A stretch of DNA of 64,000 nt from Clostridia bacterium (lineage in GTDB: Bacteria > Bacillota > Clostridia > Oscillospirales > Acutalibacteraceae). The notes beneath the pieces are model-generated. The model ran no database searches. It was not told where the DNA came from and was given only the letters and a program-made list of their open reading frames with translations. The stretch covers positions 124,001 to 188,000 of the forward strand of contig JAFQJL010000025.1 in the NCBI GenBank assembly GCA_017414965.1, written 5' to 3'. The translations under genes were made by a program, and so were the position numbers. Below, piece after piece: positions 40,887 through 49,832 of this stretch; the first letter of the stretch is position 1; every line of letters begins with the position of its first letter.

Positions 40887-41972
40887 TTAATATTTCACCG
40901 GATTGGCTTTGAGGTACTTTTGCACCATCAACGCCACCTTGAACACGATCGCATCGTCAAACTCGCGCAGGTCCAGACCGGTCAACCGCTTGATCTTTTC
41001 CAGACGATAGACCAGCGTGTTGCGGTGGACGAACAGCTTACGAGAGGTTTCGGACACGTTTAGGTTGTTCTCAAAGAAGCGCTGAATGGTAAACAGCGTT
41101 TCCTGATCGAGCGACTCGATCGAGCCACGCTTGAACACTTCGCTGAGGAACATCTCGCACAGCGTGGTGGGCAACTGATAGATCAATCGGGCAATGCCGA
41201 GATTGTCGTAGCTGACGATGGTCTTTTCGGTGTCAAACACCTTGCCGACCTCCAAGGCTACCTGCGCTTCCTTAAATGAACGCGCCAGATCCTTGATGCT
41301 CTCCACCATCATACCGATGCCGATGGTCGCGTGAGTGTAGAACTCGCTGCCCAGCGTATCGACGATGGAGCGCGCCAGTTTTTCCAGATCCTTGCTCTCG
41401 GTATCCGGACGGATCTCCTTGACCAACACAATGTCGGTCTCGTTGATGCTGATGACAAAATCCTTGTTCTTTTCGGGGAACAGATTCTGCACCACGTCGT
41501 AAGTAGACACGTCGCTGTGGTTCTGCACACGGATGAGCATCACCACGCGAGCCGCCTCGCTGTTAAAGCGAAGCTCGTGCGCTTTCAGATAAATATCGCC
41601 CGGCAGGATGTTGTCAAGCAGAATGTTCTTGACAAAATTGCCACGGTCGTACTTCTCATCGTAGTACTGCTTAATGTTGGTCAGCGAGATCGCCAGCAAC
41701 GCCGCATAGCGAGAGGCTTCCTCATCGGTACCCTCCACAAACAGCAAGTGCGACTTGTGCGGATCGGCGCCGAACGTGCGGTAGGTCATTCCGTCCACCA
41801 CAAACGAGCCGGACATCTCAAACGCATCCGACGACAGTCCCTCGACCGACTGGCCGATACGACTCAGATCGCTGCACGCAACCACATTGAAGGACTCGTC
41901 CACCACGCCGATGGCACGGGCGATCACTTCACGCATCTGATACACAATTCCCTGAAACAGTCTGACAGACAT
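40887..41972 (-). CDS. PucR/CdaR-type transcriptional regulator
   Basis: 361 residues. The N-terminal ~120 residues are a sensor-like domain, followed by a degenerate GGDEF-like CdaR region (ATIGIGMMVESIKDLARSFK then EAQVALEVGK). The C-terminal PucR HTH is clear: TIQRFFENNLNVSETSRKLF, VHRNTLVYRLEKIKRLTGLD, LREFDDAIVFKVALMVQKYL. Such proteins control sugar-acid, purine or carbon use; the target is not evident. Monocistronic, between ftsEX and ridA-ilvA. Confidence 0.85.
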   Translation of the reverse strand: MSVRLFQGIVYQMREVIARAIGVVDESFNVVACSDLSRIGQSVEGLSSDAFEMSGSFVVDGMTYRTFGADPHKSHLLFVEGTDEEASRYAALLAISLTNIKQYYDEKYDRGNFVKNILLDNILPGDIYLKAHELRFNSEAARVVMLIRVQNHSDVSTYDVVQNLFPEKNKDFVISINETDIVLVKEIRPDTESKDLEKLARSIVDTLGSEFYTHATIGIGMMVESIKDLARSFKEAQVALEVGKVFDTEKTIVSYDNLGIARLIYQLPTTLCEMFLSEVFKRGSIESLDQETLFTIQRFFENNLNVSETSRKLFVHRNTLVYRLEKIKRLTGLDLREFDDAIVFKVALMVQKYLKANPVKY

Positions 41973-42040
41973 AATTCATTTCTCCTCTTTATCATTGAAT
42001 AGGCACAAGATATAGAAGCCCATAATCCTACTTAATACAA

Positions 42041-42069
42041 ATTATATACGATATCGCGCAAGATTGCAA
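42041..42069 (-). promoter_or_regulatory. Promoter of the PucR-type regulator gene
   Basis: Minus strand: TTGCAA, 17-base spacer, perfect TATAAT, about 70 bases ahead of the start codon. Confidence 0.68.
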
Positions 42070-42090
42070 GTAAAAATTATAGGAAAATGC

Positions 42091-42119
42091 AAAAAACGGC
42101 GGAAATCCGCCGTTTTTTT
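42091..42119 (-). terminator. Terminator of ilvA-ridA
   Basis: Stem AAAAAACGGCGG / CCGCCGTTTTTT with 4-base loop; T6 on the minus strand, 2 bases after the ridA stop. Confidence 0.9.
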
Positions 42120-42121
42120 CA

Positions 42122-42496
42122 TTAAATTTCTGCGATGACTTCCACTTCGCACAGCACGTTTTTCGGCAGGCTTTTGACCGCCACACACGAACGCGCCGGC
42201 TTTTCGGTAAAATACCGACCGTAGATCTCGTTGAACACGGCAAAATCCGCCATATCCGCGAGGAAGCAGGTGGTCTTGACCGCCTTTTCATAAGATGAGC
42301 CGGCCGCCTTCAGCACCTCGCCGAGATTCTTCATCACCTGCTCGGTCTGACCGACGATATCGGTCGCCTCCACATTTCCGGTCGCCGGATCAATCGCGAT
42401 CTGACCGGACGTAAACACCAGATTTCCCACCACCGCGGCCTGCGAATACGGGCCGATCGCCGCCGGCGCAGACGGGGTATACACTTTTTCAGACAT
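42122..42496 (-). CDS. ridA: RidA family reactive enamine/imine deaminase
   Basis: 124 residues, YjgF/UK114 fold: APAAIGPYSQAAVVGNLVFT, SGQIAIDPATGNVEATDIVG and KPARSCVAVKSLPKNVLCEV. The Arg in ARSCV is the conserved substrate-binding residue of active RidA, and Glu in CEVEV is also conserved. It hydrolyses the 2-aminoacrylate/2-aminocrotonate intermediates released by PLP dehydratases. 12 bases after ilvA, the enzyme that makes these intermediates. Confidence 0.94.
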   Translation of the reverse strand: MSEKVYTPSAPAAIGPYSQAAVVGNLVFTSGQIAIDPATGNVEATDIVGQTEQVMKNLGEVLKAAGSSYEKAVKTTCFLADMADFAVFNEIYGRYFTEKPARSCVAVKSLPKNVLCEVEVIAEI

Positions 42497-42508
42497 ACTC
42501 GTTCCTCC

Positions 42509-43702
42509 TCACATCAAATGGAAACCGGCGGATTCCAGCGCCTCGCGGATCTCGTCCACGTGCGCTTGATCGCGCGTTTCCAGCACCAACCGCAAATAAC
42601 AACCGGTAATATCCGCATCCAGCTCGGTCCGATCGTGGAAAACGCCAACCACGTTGCCGCCCAGATCTGACACGATCTTAGACACCGCCGAGAGCTGACC
42701 CGGCTTATCGGTCAGCGCAATGGTGATATCCGCACTGCGACCGGTCTTGAGTAAACCGCGGCTAATCACGCGGGACAAAATGCTCACGTCGATGTTGCCG
42801 CCGGACAGCAGGCAGACCACCTTTTTCCCGCGGATCGGCACCTTGTTAAACATTGCCGCCGCCACCGCGGTCGCACCGGCGCCCTCGGTGATCAGCTTTT
42901 GCTGTTCAATCAATGCCAAAATCGCGGTTGCCACTTCGTCATCGGTCACCGTCACGACCTCATCCACATACTCGCGAATGATCTCGTAGGTGTTGTCGCC
43001 CGGGCGTTTCACCGCGATACCGTCCGCAATCGTCCGCACCGCCGGCAACGATTCAATCTTGCCGTTGACCAGCGCGTCGCGCATAGACGGCGCTCCCGCC
43101 GATTGCACACCGTAGATCTTACATTCGGGATTGAGCGCCTTGATCGCATAGGCGATACCGGAGCACAGTCCGCCGCCGCCGATCGGCACGATAACCGCTT
43201 CCACGTCCGGCAACTGCTCCAAAATCTCCAAGCCGATGGTGCCCTGACCGGCGATGACGTCCACGTCATCAAACGGATGAATGAAGGTGTATCCCTTTTC
43301 GTCACGGAGTTGCAGTGCACGCGCATACGCGTCGTCGTACGCGCCCGGCACCATCTCGATCTGCGCGCCGTAGCGGCGGGTGGCCTCCACCTTGGAGATG
43401 GGCGCACCGGCCGGCAAGCAGATCAGCGAGGAAATGCCGTTTTTGGTGGCGGCAAGCGCCACGCCCTGCGCGTGATTGCCTGCCGAGCAAGCAATCACAC
43501 CGTGAGATTTCTCCTCCTCGGTGAGCTGGGACATCTTATAATACGCACCGCGCACCTTAAACGAACCGGTGATCTGCAAATTCTCGGTTTTGAGATAAAT
43601 TTCGCTGCCGGGGCACAGATTCGGCGCCAAGATCATATCCGTCTGCCGAATGACCGGTTTGAGCACGTACGAAGCGTGATAAATTTTATCCAGTGTCAAC
43701 AT
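42509..43702 (-). CDS. ilvA: Threonine ammonia-lyase (threonine dehydratase)
   Basis: 397 residues. PLP fold II: QITGSFKVRGAYYKMSQL with the PLP Lys, ACSAGNHAQGVALAATKNG, and the Gly-rich phosphate loop PIGGGGLCSGIAYAI. A C-terminal ACT-like domain (DITIALTDKPGQLSAVSKIV) is present in one copy, as in the ~400-residue catabolic or short type. It converts threonine to 2-oxobutyrate for isoleucine synthesis or for fermentation. Operon with ridA. Confidence 0.94.
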   Translation of the reverse strand: MLTLDKIYHASYVLKPVIRQTDMILAPNLCPGSEIYLKTENLQITGSFKVRGAYYKMSQLTEEEKSHGVIACSAGNHAQGVALAATKNGISSLICLPAGAPISKVEATRRYGAQIEMVPGAYDDAYARALQLRDEKGYTFIHPFDDVDVIAGQGTIGLEILEQLPDVEAVIVPIGGGGLCSGIAYAIKALNPECKIYGVQSAGAPSMRDALVNGKIESLPAVRTIADGIAVKRPGDNTYEIIREYVDEVVTVTDDEVATAILALIEQQKLITEGAGATAVAAAMFNKVPIRGKKVVCLLSGGNIDVSILSRVISRGLLKTGRSADITIALTDKPGQLSAVSKIVSDLGGNVVGVFHDRTELDADITGCYLRLVLETRDQAHVDEIREALESAGFHLM

Positions 43703-43735
43703 AATTTCAGTTTCCTTTGCTATGGATTATCATAC

Positions 43736-43764
43736 AGTATAGGGTAGTTTTTACGGTTTGTCAA
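43736..43764 (-). promoter_or_regulatory. Sigma-A promoter of ilvA-ridA
   Basis: Minus strand: TTGACA, 17-base spacer, TATACT. The -35 is inside the last codons of trmFO. No T-box leader is present between promoter and ilvA. Confidence 0.75.
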
Positions 43765-45058
43765 TGACTTTTTCCAGATCTGCCAAGCCGCGCGCGGCCA
43801 GCGCCGCATAGCGTTCGCGCTTGTCGCGGATGGGCGTTTCCAACGGCGGTAAAATACCGAAATTCGCGCCCATCGGCTGAAAATTGACGTTCGGCGCCGC
43901 CACGTAAGCAGACAGCGCGCCCATCATACTGGTACGCGGCAGCACCAGTTCCTCCCGTCCGGTCAGCGCACGCGCGCAGTTAATGCCCGCCAGCATTCCC
44001 GACGAGGCGGACTCCATATACCCCTCCACACCGGTCATCTGACCGGCAAACCACAGGTCTTTTCGATCGCGGAAGCGGAAACCGGACGTCAACAACTCCG
44101 GCGACCGCAAAAACGTGTTGCGGTGCATCACACCGTACCGCACAAACTCGGCGTTAGCGAGCGCCGGAATCATTCCGAACACCCGTTTTTGCTCGCCGAA
44201 TTTAAGATTGGTCTGGAATCCCACCAGATTGTACAGCGTGCCCTCCGCGTTCTCCGCGCGAAGCTGCAGCACCGCCCACGGTCGATGACCGGTACGCGGA
44301 TCGCGCAAGCCCACCGGCTTCATCGGTCCGAAACGGATGGAATCCGCACCGCGCTTGGCAAGCACCTCAATGGGCATACAGCCCTCGTACACCTCGGGCG
44401 CCGCCACGTCAAAATCGTGCAGAGGCGCGGTTTCGGCGCTCACCAGCGCCGCATGAAACGCCTCGTATTCCGCTTTGTTCAGCGGGCAGTTGATATAATC
44501 GCCCGCACCGGAGCTTTCGTTGTCGTACCGCGAAGCACGAAACGAGGTTGCCGGATCAACGCTCGCCGCCGTGACGATCGGCGCAGCCGCATCGTAAAAA
44601 TGCAGCCCATCCCCGCACAGTCGGGCGATATCCTCCGCCAACGCATCCGACGTCAGCGGACCGCTTGCCACGATCACCGGTCCTTCGGGGATCGCGGTCA
44701 CCTCCCGATGCTCCACCTCGATCAGCGGATGCTCGTGAATGCGGCGGGACACCGCCGCCGAAAATCGATCGCGGTCAACCGCCAGCGCGCCGCCGGCGTC
44801 TACGCGGCTTTCGTCCGCCGCCGCCATACACACCGAGCCAAAGCGCCGCATTTCTTCCTTGAGAAGACCTGCTGCGCTGTCGATCCGCGCAGCTTTAAGC
44901 GAATTGGAGCAGACCAGCTCCGCCAATTCGTCGGTGCGATGCGCCGGACTGCGACGGATCGGTTTCATCTCCACAAGCCGCACCGGTACGCCGCGCGTAG
45001 CCAACGCCCACGCAGCCTCACAGCCGGCCAATCCGCCGCCAATTACGGTTACTGTCAT
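43751..45058 (-). CDS. trmFO: Folate/FAD-dependent tRNA (uracil-54-C5)-methyltransferase TrmFO
   Basis: About 435 residues. It starts MTVTVIGGGLAGCEAAWALA (FAD-binding GxGxxG). TDELAELVCSNSLKAARIDS, ICNLNKAEY-like INCPLNKAEYEAFHAAL, CMPIEVLAKRGADSIRFGPM and QMTGVEGYMESASSGMLAG are diagnostic of TrmFO. It makes m5U54 in tRNA with methylene-THF. Start at 45058 follows the M15 peptidase stop by 4 bases; a longer frame upstream overlaps that gene and is not supported. Last gene of the operon with der. Confidence 0.95.
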   Translation of the reverse strand: MTVTVIGGGLAGCEAAWALATRGVPVRLVEMKPIRRSPAHRTDELAELVCSNSLKAARIDSAAGLLKEEMRRFGSVCMAAADESRVDAGGALAVDRDRFSAAVSRRIHEHPLIEVEHREVTAIPEGPVIVASGPLTSDALAEDIARLCGDGLHFYDAAAPIVTAASVDPATSFRASRYDNESSGAGDYINCPLNKAEYEAFHAALVSAETAPLHDFDVAAPEVYEGCMPIEVLAKRGADSIRFGPMKPVGLRDPRTGHRPWAVLQLRAENAEGTLYNLVGFQTNLKFGEQKRVFGMIPALANAEFVRYGVMHRNTFLRSPELLTSGFRFRDRKDLWFAGQMTGVEGYMESASSGMLAGINCARALTGREELVLPRTSMMGALSAYVAAPNVNFQPMGANFGILPPLETPIRDKRERYAALAARGLADLEKVIDKP

Positions 45059-45062
45059 ACCT

Positions 45063-45986
45063 TTACACTCCGTGACGCTGGCAATATTCTTCCAGCGTGA
45101 TGCCGTCGCGCATGATTTCGGTCGCGGCCTCCACGCCGACGTAGCGATAATGCCACGACTCAAACACCACGCCGGTCACATCCTCTTTCCCCTGAGGGAA
45201 GCGCAAGATAAAGCCGTATTCGTGGCAATGCTCCAACAGCCAATTGTACGCGGTCGTGCCGGTAAACGATTCGTCGCAGTTGTTAAAATCGACCGCCAGA
45301 CCGGTGTTATGTTCGCTCTGTCCCGGACGCTTGACGATGGTTGCCGCCTTATCCTCGGCTTCTGCCTGCGCCAAGCCTTGACCCTTCCAGTAATCGACCT
45401 CTTTCCAGTACAAGCTCTTCTGGATCTCGTACGGGCGATACATCGATTGCGCCCAGATATTGCCGCCGGCCTTGCGACAGGCGGATATCATTTTGTTCAG
45501 CGGATCGGCAATGCGCTCATCCACACTGCCGTTGACCGCGCTCTGATTGATAACCTTCAGCTTCAGCGCATCCACCGAGGCCTGCGGCATGGTGTTCCAG
45601 TCGTTGACCAGCAGCAAATTCCACGCCGCCCCCGCCGGCTGCACGTAATGCGATCCGGTGTTTTGCGCGGTCGTACCGGCGGTCGTCGAAGAGGACGAAT
45701 TGCCGGTCGTCGCCGTCGTCGTAGTCGTTGTGGTGCTCGACGGCGACGTGGTAGTCGTGCTCGACGGCAACGTGGTGGTTGTGGTAGTGGTAGTCGTCGT
45801 TCTCTTGGTAGCAGACGGCATCGGATCCTCCTCGTTTCCGTTGGCGTGGGCAATCGCAACCGACGCACCGATCACGGCGATAGCCACCACCACGATCAAA
45901 ACCACCGCCGCAATGATATCGCCACGGTGCGCCCGACGCCGCGATTCACGGCGGCGACGCGCCCGTTCTTTATCCGAAACACTCAT
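45063..45986 (-). CDS. Membrane-anchored M15 (VanY-type) D,D-carboxypeptidase
   Basis: 307 residues. A cytosolic Arg-rich N-terminus and one membrane helix (IIAAVVLIVVVAIAVIGASV, ~25-45) are followed by a ~50-residue Thr/Ser linker (runs of up to ten Thr). The catalytic domain has zinc and active-site motifs GQSEHNTGLAVDF (SxHxxGxAxD) and ESWHYRYVG (WHYR). It trims the terminal D-Ala of peptidoglycan stem peptides. Located between der and trmFO with 1 and 4 bases of spacing, so it is co-expressed with housekeeping genes; the functional reason is not clear. Confidence 0.9.
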   Translation of the reverse strand: MSVSDKERARRRRESRRRAHRGDIIAAVVLIVVVAIAVIGASVAIAHANGNEEDPMPSATKRTTTTTTTTTTLPSSTTTTSPSSTTTTTTTATTGNSSSSTTAGTTAQNTGSHYVQPAGAAWNLLLVNDWNTMPQASVDALKLKVINQSAVNGSVDERIADPLNKMISACRKAGGNIWAQSMYRPYEIQKSLYWKEVDYWKGQGLAQAEAEDKAATIVKRPGQSEHNTGLAVDFNNCDESFTGTTAYNWLLEHCHEYGFILRFPQGKEDVTGVVFESWHYRYVGVEAATEIMRDGITLEEYCQRHGV

Positions 45987-45987
45987 G

Positions 45988-47340
45988 TTACTTCCCTCTT
46001 TTCGGTCCGATGTTTTCGGTGTTATCTCCGCGTTCTCGGACGATCATCCGCACCGGCGTTCCCTCCAACCCGAAGGTCGACCGGATGCAATTCTCAATAT
46101 ATCGCTGATAGGAATAGTGGAACAGCTGCGCCTTGTTGACAAAGCACACAAAGGTCGGCGGACAGGTGGACGCCTGCGTCATATAGTAGATCTTTAAGCG
46201 GCGACCTTTATCCGTCGGCGGCTGCACACGCGCGGTGGCGTCCGCCAGCACGTCGTTGAGCATACCGGTGGTGATGCGCATACAATTCTGCTCGTGCACG
46301 TATTTGATCAGCTCGAACAGTTTATCCACGCGCTGACCGGTCTTGGCCGAGATAAACAGCATCGGCGCATAGGACATAAAACTGAAATCGATCTCCAGCT
46401 CTTTCCGCATCCGATCCATCGTATGCGTATCCTTATCCACAATATCCCACTTGTTGACCGCAATAATGCACGCTTTTCCGGCCTCGTGCGCCAGACCGGC
46501 CACCTTGCTGTCCTGTTCGGTGAAGCCCTCGGTGCCGTCGATCATAATGACACACACGTCCGATCGTTCGATGGACATCTGCGCGCGCAGAATGGAATAA
46601 TGCTCGATATCGGTATCCACCTTGCTGCGACGGCGCAAGCCGGCGGTGTCGATGAACACAAACTCACCGTGCTCGTTTTTCACGGTCGTATCAATGGAAT
46701 CGCGCGTGGTGCCGGCCATATCCGACACGATCGAACGCTCCTCCTTGGACACGCAGTTGATGAGCGACGATTTGCCGGCGTTGGGCTTGCCGATGATCGC
46801 CACGCAGATGGGCGCGTTTTCCTCTTCCTCGATCTCACCGGCCGGAAAATGCTCCGCCACCGCATCCAGCAGATCGCCGGTGCCGTGTCCGTGTACCGAA
46901 GAAACCGCGATCGGATCGCCCAAGCCGAGATTGTAAAACTCGTAGAAATCCGGCGGAATTTGACCGATATTGTCGCATTTGTTGACGCACAGCACCACCG
47001 GCTTACCGGAGCGCTGCAGCATCGCCGCCACATCCATATCGTTGGCAGTCACGCCGGCGGTGACGTCGGTCACCAGCACGATGACCGTCGCCTGATCGAT
47101 CGCCAACTGCGCCTGTTCGCGCATTTTGGAGAGGATCATATCGTCGCTGCGCGGCTCGATACCACCGGTATCAGTCAGCAGGAACGGACGGCCTCCCCAC
47201 TCGCACTCGGACATAATGCGATCGCGCGTAACGCCCGGCGTATCCTTCACAATGGACAACCGTTTTCCGATCAATTTATTAAATAAGGTCGATTTTCCCA
47301 CGTTGGGGCGGCCGACAACGGCCACGATCGGCTTTTTCAT
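45988..47340 (-). CDS. der: Ribosome biogenesis GTPase Der (EngA)
   Basis: About 450 residues with two GTPase domains. First: VVGRPNVGKSTLFNKL, DTPGVTRD, DTGG, NKCD. Second: IIGKPNAGKSSLINCV, DMAGTTRD, DTAGL, NKWD. A C-terminal KH-like domain has CIRSTFGLEGTPVRMIVRER. It is needed for 50S subunit assembly. Start at 47340 has AAAGGA 6 bases upstream. It follows the DUF512 gene by 11 bases. Confidence 0.97.
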   Translation of the reverse strand: MKKPIVAVVGRPNVGKSTLFNKLIGKRLSIVKDTPGVTRDRIMSECEWGGRPFLLTDTGGIEPRSDDMILSKMREQAQLAIDQATVIVLVTDVTAGVTANDMDVAAMLQRSGKPVVLCVNKCDNIGQIPPDFYEFYNLGLGDPIAVSSVHGHGTGDLLDAVAEHFPAGEIEEEENAPICVAIIGKPNAGKSSLINCVSKEERSIVSDMAGTTRDSIDTTVKNEHGEFVFIDTAGLRRRSKVDTDIEHYSILRAQMSIERSDVCVIMIDGTEGFTEQDSKVAGLAHEAGKACIIAVNKWDIVDKDTHTMDRMRKELEIDFSFMSYAPMLFISAKTGQRVDKLFELIKYVHEQNCMRITTGMLNDVLADATARVQPPTDKGRRLKIYYMTQASTCPPTFVCFVNKAQLFHYSYQRYIENCIRSTFGLEGTPVRMIVRERGDNTENIGPKRGK

Positions 47341-47351
47341 AATGCATCCTT

Positions 47352-48647
47352 TCAATACAGCAAGGCGTCCAGCAGTTCGCCGCCGTCCTCGCCGACAGTC
47401 ACCAGCTTCACGCCGAGCGCCTGCTCGACTTCGGCAGGCGTGGTATCGTCCAAAAACAGATCCTGTTCGTGCCGCAGCATACTCGACGGAATCAGCAGGA
47501 TATCCATCTCTGTCCCTGTCAGCTGGTTGATGATATCTTGTCCGGTGACCAGACCGGCCACCGTAATACTTTCTCCGAAAAATTCGTTTTTAATCGCCTT
47601 GACGGTCACGTCCAGCTCCGGCCAGCGCTGTCGCGCCACTGCGCACAGACGCTCGATTTCCGGCGCCGCCAGCATGCCGGTGGCAATCACCAGCTTGGAG
47701 CCTTGGGGGTGTTCGTCACACACCGCCATCGCGGCGGCAAACTGCTCACGCAGCAGCGAGATCATGCCCACGCCGTTTTCCCATTGCACAAAATCGGCAT
47801 AAAACGGTGCCTCCGGCAACGGACGATCGGCCAGCAAATAAAACTCGTCCGACGGATAGAACAGGCGCACGCCTGTCTCCGCCTCCATTGCGTCGCCCAT
47901 CGCGGTCATCCGATCGATGACGTCGGCGGCCTGTGACGGTGTAAACAGCGACAACTCCGGCAAGCCCTCGCGGTACTTGGTCAGACCGACCGGCACCGCC
48001 GCCACGCTCTGAATCGCCGGATAGTAGGTTTTGAGGTCCTGCATGGTGCGCGAAAGCGCCTCCCCGTCGTTCCAACCGGGACACAGCACCATCTGCGCAT
48101 TGATCTTGATACCGGCATCTGCCAACCGCCGCATATGCCGCAGGCTGTCGCCGGCGAAGCGGTTGTTCATCATCCGGCAACGCAGCTCCGGATCGGTGGT
48201 GTGTACCGAGATATTGACCGGACTGATGTGCATCTCAATGATGCGGGAGATCTCGTGCTCGGTCAGGTTGGTGAGCGTGATATAGTTGCCAAACAGAAAC
48301 GACAACCGGCTGTCGTCATCCTTGACGTACAGCGTGTCGCGCATACCGGCCGGCATCTGATCGATAAAACAGAAAATGCATTTGTTACGGCAGGTGTGCT
48401 GACTGTCCATCAGGTAATCGGAAAATTCCAGACCGATCTCTTCGTATTCGTCCTTCCGCAGCCGCACCACACGGCGTCGACCTTTGGCGGTTTCCAGCTC
48501 CAGCTTCAGCTTGGTATCCGGCAGAAAGAAACGGTAATCGAGGACGTCCTCGATGTCGTGACCGTTGATTTTCAGCAATTTGTCGCCAACCGCGATCCGC
48601 TTTTTCGCAGCCGGACTGCCGGCGGCAATCCCCTCTACGATGACCAT
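47352..48647 (-). CDS. DUF512 / PDZ-containing putative radical SAM protein
   Basis: About 431 residues. N-terminal PDZ-like domain (IVEGIAAGSPAAKKRIAVGD), then HTCRNKCIFCFIDQMPAGM with a C-x3-C-x2-C motif as in radical SAM enzymes, and a C-terminal DUF512 domain (VTVKAIKNEFFGESITVAGL then VTGQDI). The family is widespread in Clostridia and Cyanobacteria, often next to der as here, but its reaction is unknown. Start at 48647 has AAAGGAGG 7 bases ahead. First gene of the unit DUF512-der-M15-trmFO. Confidence 0.85.
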   Translation of the reverse strand: MVIVEGIAAGSPAAKKRIAVGDKLLKINGHDIEDVLDYRFFLPDTKLKLELETAKGRRRVVRLRKDEYEEIGLEFSDYLMDSQHTCRNKCIFCFIDQMPAGMRDTLYVKDDDSRLSFLFGNYITLTNLTEHEISRIIEMHISPVNISVHTTDPELRCRMMNNRFAGDSLRHMRRLADAGIKINAQMVLCPGWNDGEALSRTMQDLKTYYPAIQSVAAVPVGLTKYREGLPELSLFTPSQAADVIDRMTAMGDAMEAETGVRLFYPSDEFYLLADRPLPEAPFYADFVQWENGVGMISLLREQFAAAMAVCDEHPQGSKLVIATGMLAAPEIERLCAVARQRWPELDVTVKAIKNEFFGESITVAGLVTGQDIINQLTGTEMDILLIPSSMLRHEQDLFLDDTTPAEVEQALGVKLVTVGEDGGELLDALLY

Positions 48648-48822
48648 CCGCACACCTCCTTTGCCATATAATATTATATCGCGCGCGTAGGGAAAAGCGG
48701 ATATCCGAACCTTGTTTTAAAAAGATGGATTTCCGCTTTTTAAAAATCAATCAACAATCGATCTCGAATAACATTCACTCTTTTTAAAATCCTCGACCGA
48801 AAAGTGCGAAGATTGGGAGGGA

Positions 48823-48906
48823 TTTTTGTTCAATTGGGACGAAGCAAGGATTTGTCCTTGCAAGGAGCAATTGGGCAAAAAGCGCCGCAATCTGCCACTT
48901 TGCGGC
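48823..48906. repeat. Structured non-coding element with nested hairpins
   Basis: The 320-base gap between the DUF512 gene and rpmF has no ORF but a strong fold. Outer arms TTTTTGTTCAATTG and CAATTGGGCAAAAA (two wobble pairs) enclose an inner hairpin GCAAGGA-TTTG-TCCTTGC (48823-48881). A second hairpin GCCGCAA/TTGCGGC follows (48884-48906). It looks like a palindromic intergenic repeat or a small RNA. The rest of the gap (48660-48820) is AT-rich without recognised signals. Confidence 0.5.
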
Positions 48907-48933
48907 AGGTTACGGGTATCCGACTTTCCCTAA

Positions 48934-48963
48934 TAAAATAGGGGTGGATATACTCCACCCCTA
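48934..48963 (-). terminator. Terminator of yceD-rpmF
   Basis: Stem AGGGGTGGA / TCCACCCCT with 5-base loop, followed on the minus strand by TTTTATTA. It lies 12 bases after the rpmF stop. Confidence 0.82.
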
Positions 48964-48974
48964 CTTAGCTTCGA

Positions 48975-49166
48975 TTAGGCTTCTGCCTTCTCAACCTTGA
49001 CCACCTGACGGCCATTGTAATAACCGCAGGACGGGCACAGGCGATGCGTACGCTTGTAAGCGCCGCAATTCGGGCACTTCATCAGCGACGGAGCATCCAT
49101 CTTCCACAGGTTGTTGCGGCGTTTGTCGCGACGCGCTTTCGATACTTTTCTCTTCGGTACTGCCAT
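48975..49166 (-). CDS. rpmF: 50S ribosomal protein L32
   Basis: 63 residues: MAVPKRKVSKARRDKRRNN and the zinc ribbon CPNCGAYKRTHRLCPSCGYY (four Cys, so the zinc-binding L32 form is present). Start at 49166; AAGGAGG is about 11 bases ahead. Follows yceD in the usual operon. Confidence 0.97.
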   Translation of the reverse strand: MAVPKRKVSKARRDKRRNNLWKMDAPSLMKCPNCGAYKRTHRLCPSCGYYNGRQVVKVEKAEA

Positions 49167-49203
49167 ACTTTTCAGCACCTCCTTAATTTGATTTCATAAT
49201 TGA

Positions 49204-49701
49204 TTATTGCAGCAATTGCCTGAGTGCTTCCAATCGCGGATCGGTTTCCGACCCCTCACAAGCGCATTCGCCTTCGTTCAGGTCCGCTCCGCAACGGGGA
49301 CAAAGTCCCTTGCAATCCGGCTTGCACAGACGCTTGATCGGCATTTCCAAACACAGATCCGTCTGCACCACATCGTCCAGATCCAACTCATACGAATCGC
49401 CTACGACGATCGCGTTTTCGTCCTCACTGTCCGCCTCTGACAGGATCAGCAAGTGCTCCGCTTCCAGCGTGCCACCTCGGGAAAAGTGAGCCAGACAGCG
49501 ATCGCAGGAACCTTCGAACGTATACTCCACAGTACAGCGCAGTACGACGATACTGCCGGCGCCGGTGACAGCGCCATGCACAAATACCGGCTTCACGAGC
49601 GGGTGTTCTCCCGACCATTCCAACCCCGATAAATCGAGTGTATCTTGAATCGGCAGTTCCTCTCGTTCCCCTGTAAAGAGCGTTCTCACATTCCACTTCA
49701 T
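49204..49701 (-). CDS. yceD: YceD/DUF177 family protein (23S rRNA accumulation protein)
   Basis: 165 residues. DUF177 pattern: a first CxxC (SCDRCLAHFSR, ~75) and a second pair (GLCPRCGADLNEGECAC, ~140) with DLDDVVQTDLCLEMPIKRLC between. YceD helps 23S rRNA accumulate and is regularly found just before rpmF, as here (37-base gap). Own promoter at 49726-49755. Confidence 0.92.
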   Translation of the reverse strand: MKWNVRTLFTGEREELPIQDTLDLSGLEWSGEHPLVKPVFVHGAVTGAGSIVVLRCTVEYTFEGSCDRCLAHFSRGGTLEAEHLLILSEADSEDENAIVVGDSYELDLDDVVQTDLCLEMPIKRLCKPDCKGLCPRCGADLNEGECACEGSETDPRLEALRQLLQ

Positions 49702-49725
49702 GCTAACACCTCAGATACGCCAAAT

Positions 49726-49755
49726 ATTATAAACTACAAAACACCGGCTTGTCAA
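49726..49755 (-). promoter_or_regulatory. Consensus sigma-A promoter of yceD-rpmF
   Basis: Minus strand: TTGACA, 18-base spacer, TATAAT, both hexamers perfect; 25 bases ahead of the start codon. Confidence 0.82.
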
Positions 49756-49795
49756 GTGCTTTTTCCAACTTTTTATGACGAATTTATCCCTGCAC

Positions 49796-49827
49796 AAAAA
49801 TGACCTCCGCCGGTAAGCGGAGGTCAT
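49796..49827 (-). terminator. Terminator of the pgi operon
   Basis: 11-base stem ATGACCTCCGC / GCGGAGGTCAT with 6-base loop, T5 on the minus strand. It follows the CofE-like gene by 6 bases. Confidence 0.88.
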
Positions 49828-49832
49828 ACGGT

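Noticed and set aside
43703..43735. T-box or other leader control of ilvA
   Set aside because: The distance from promoter to start is too short for a T-box, and no specifier or T-box sequence is present.
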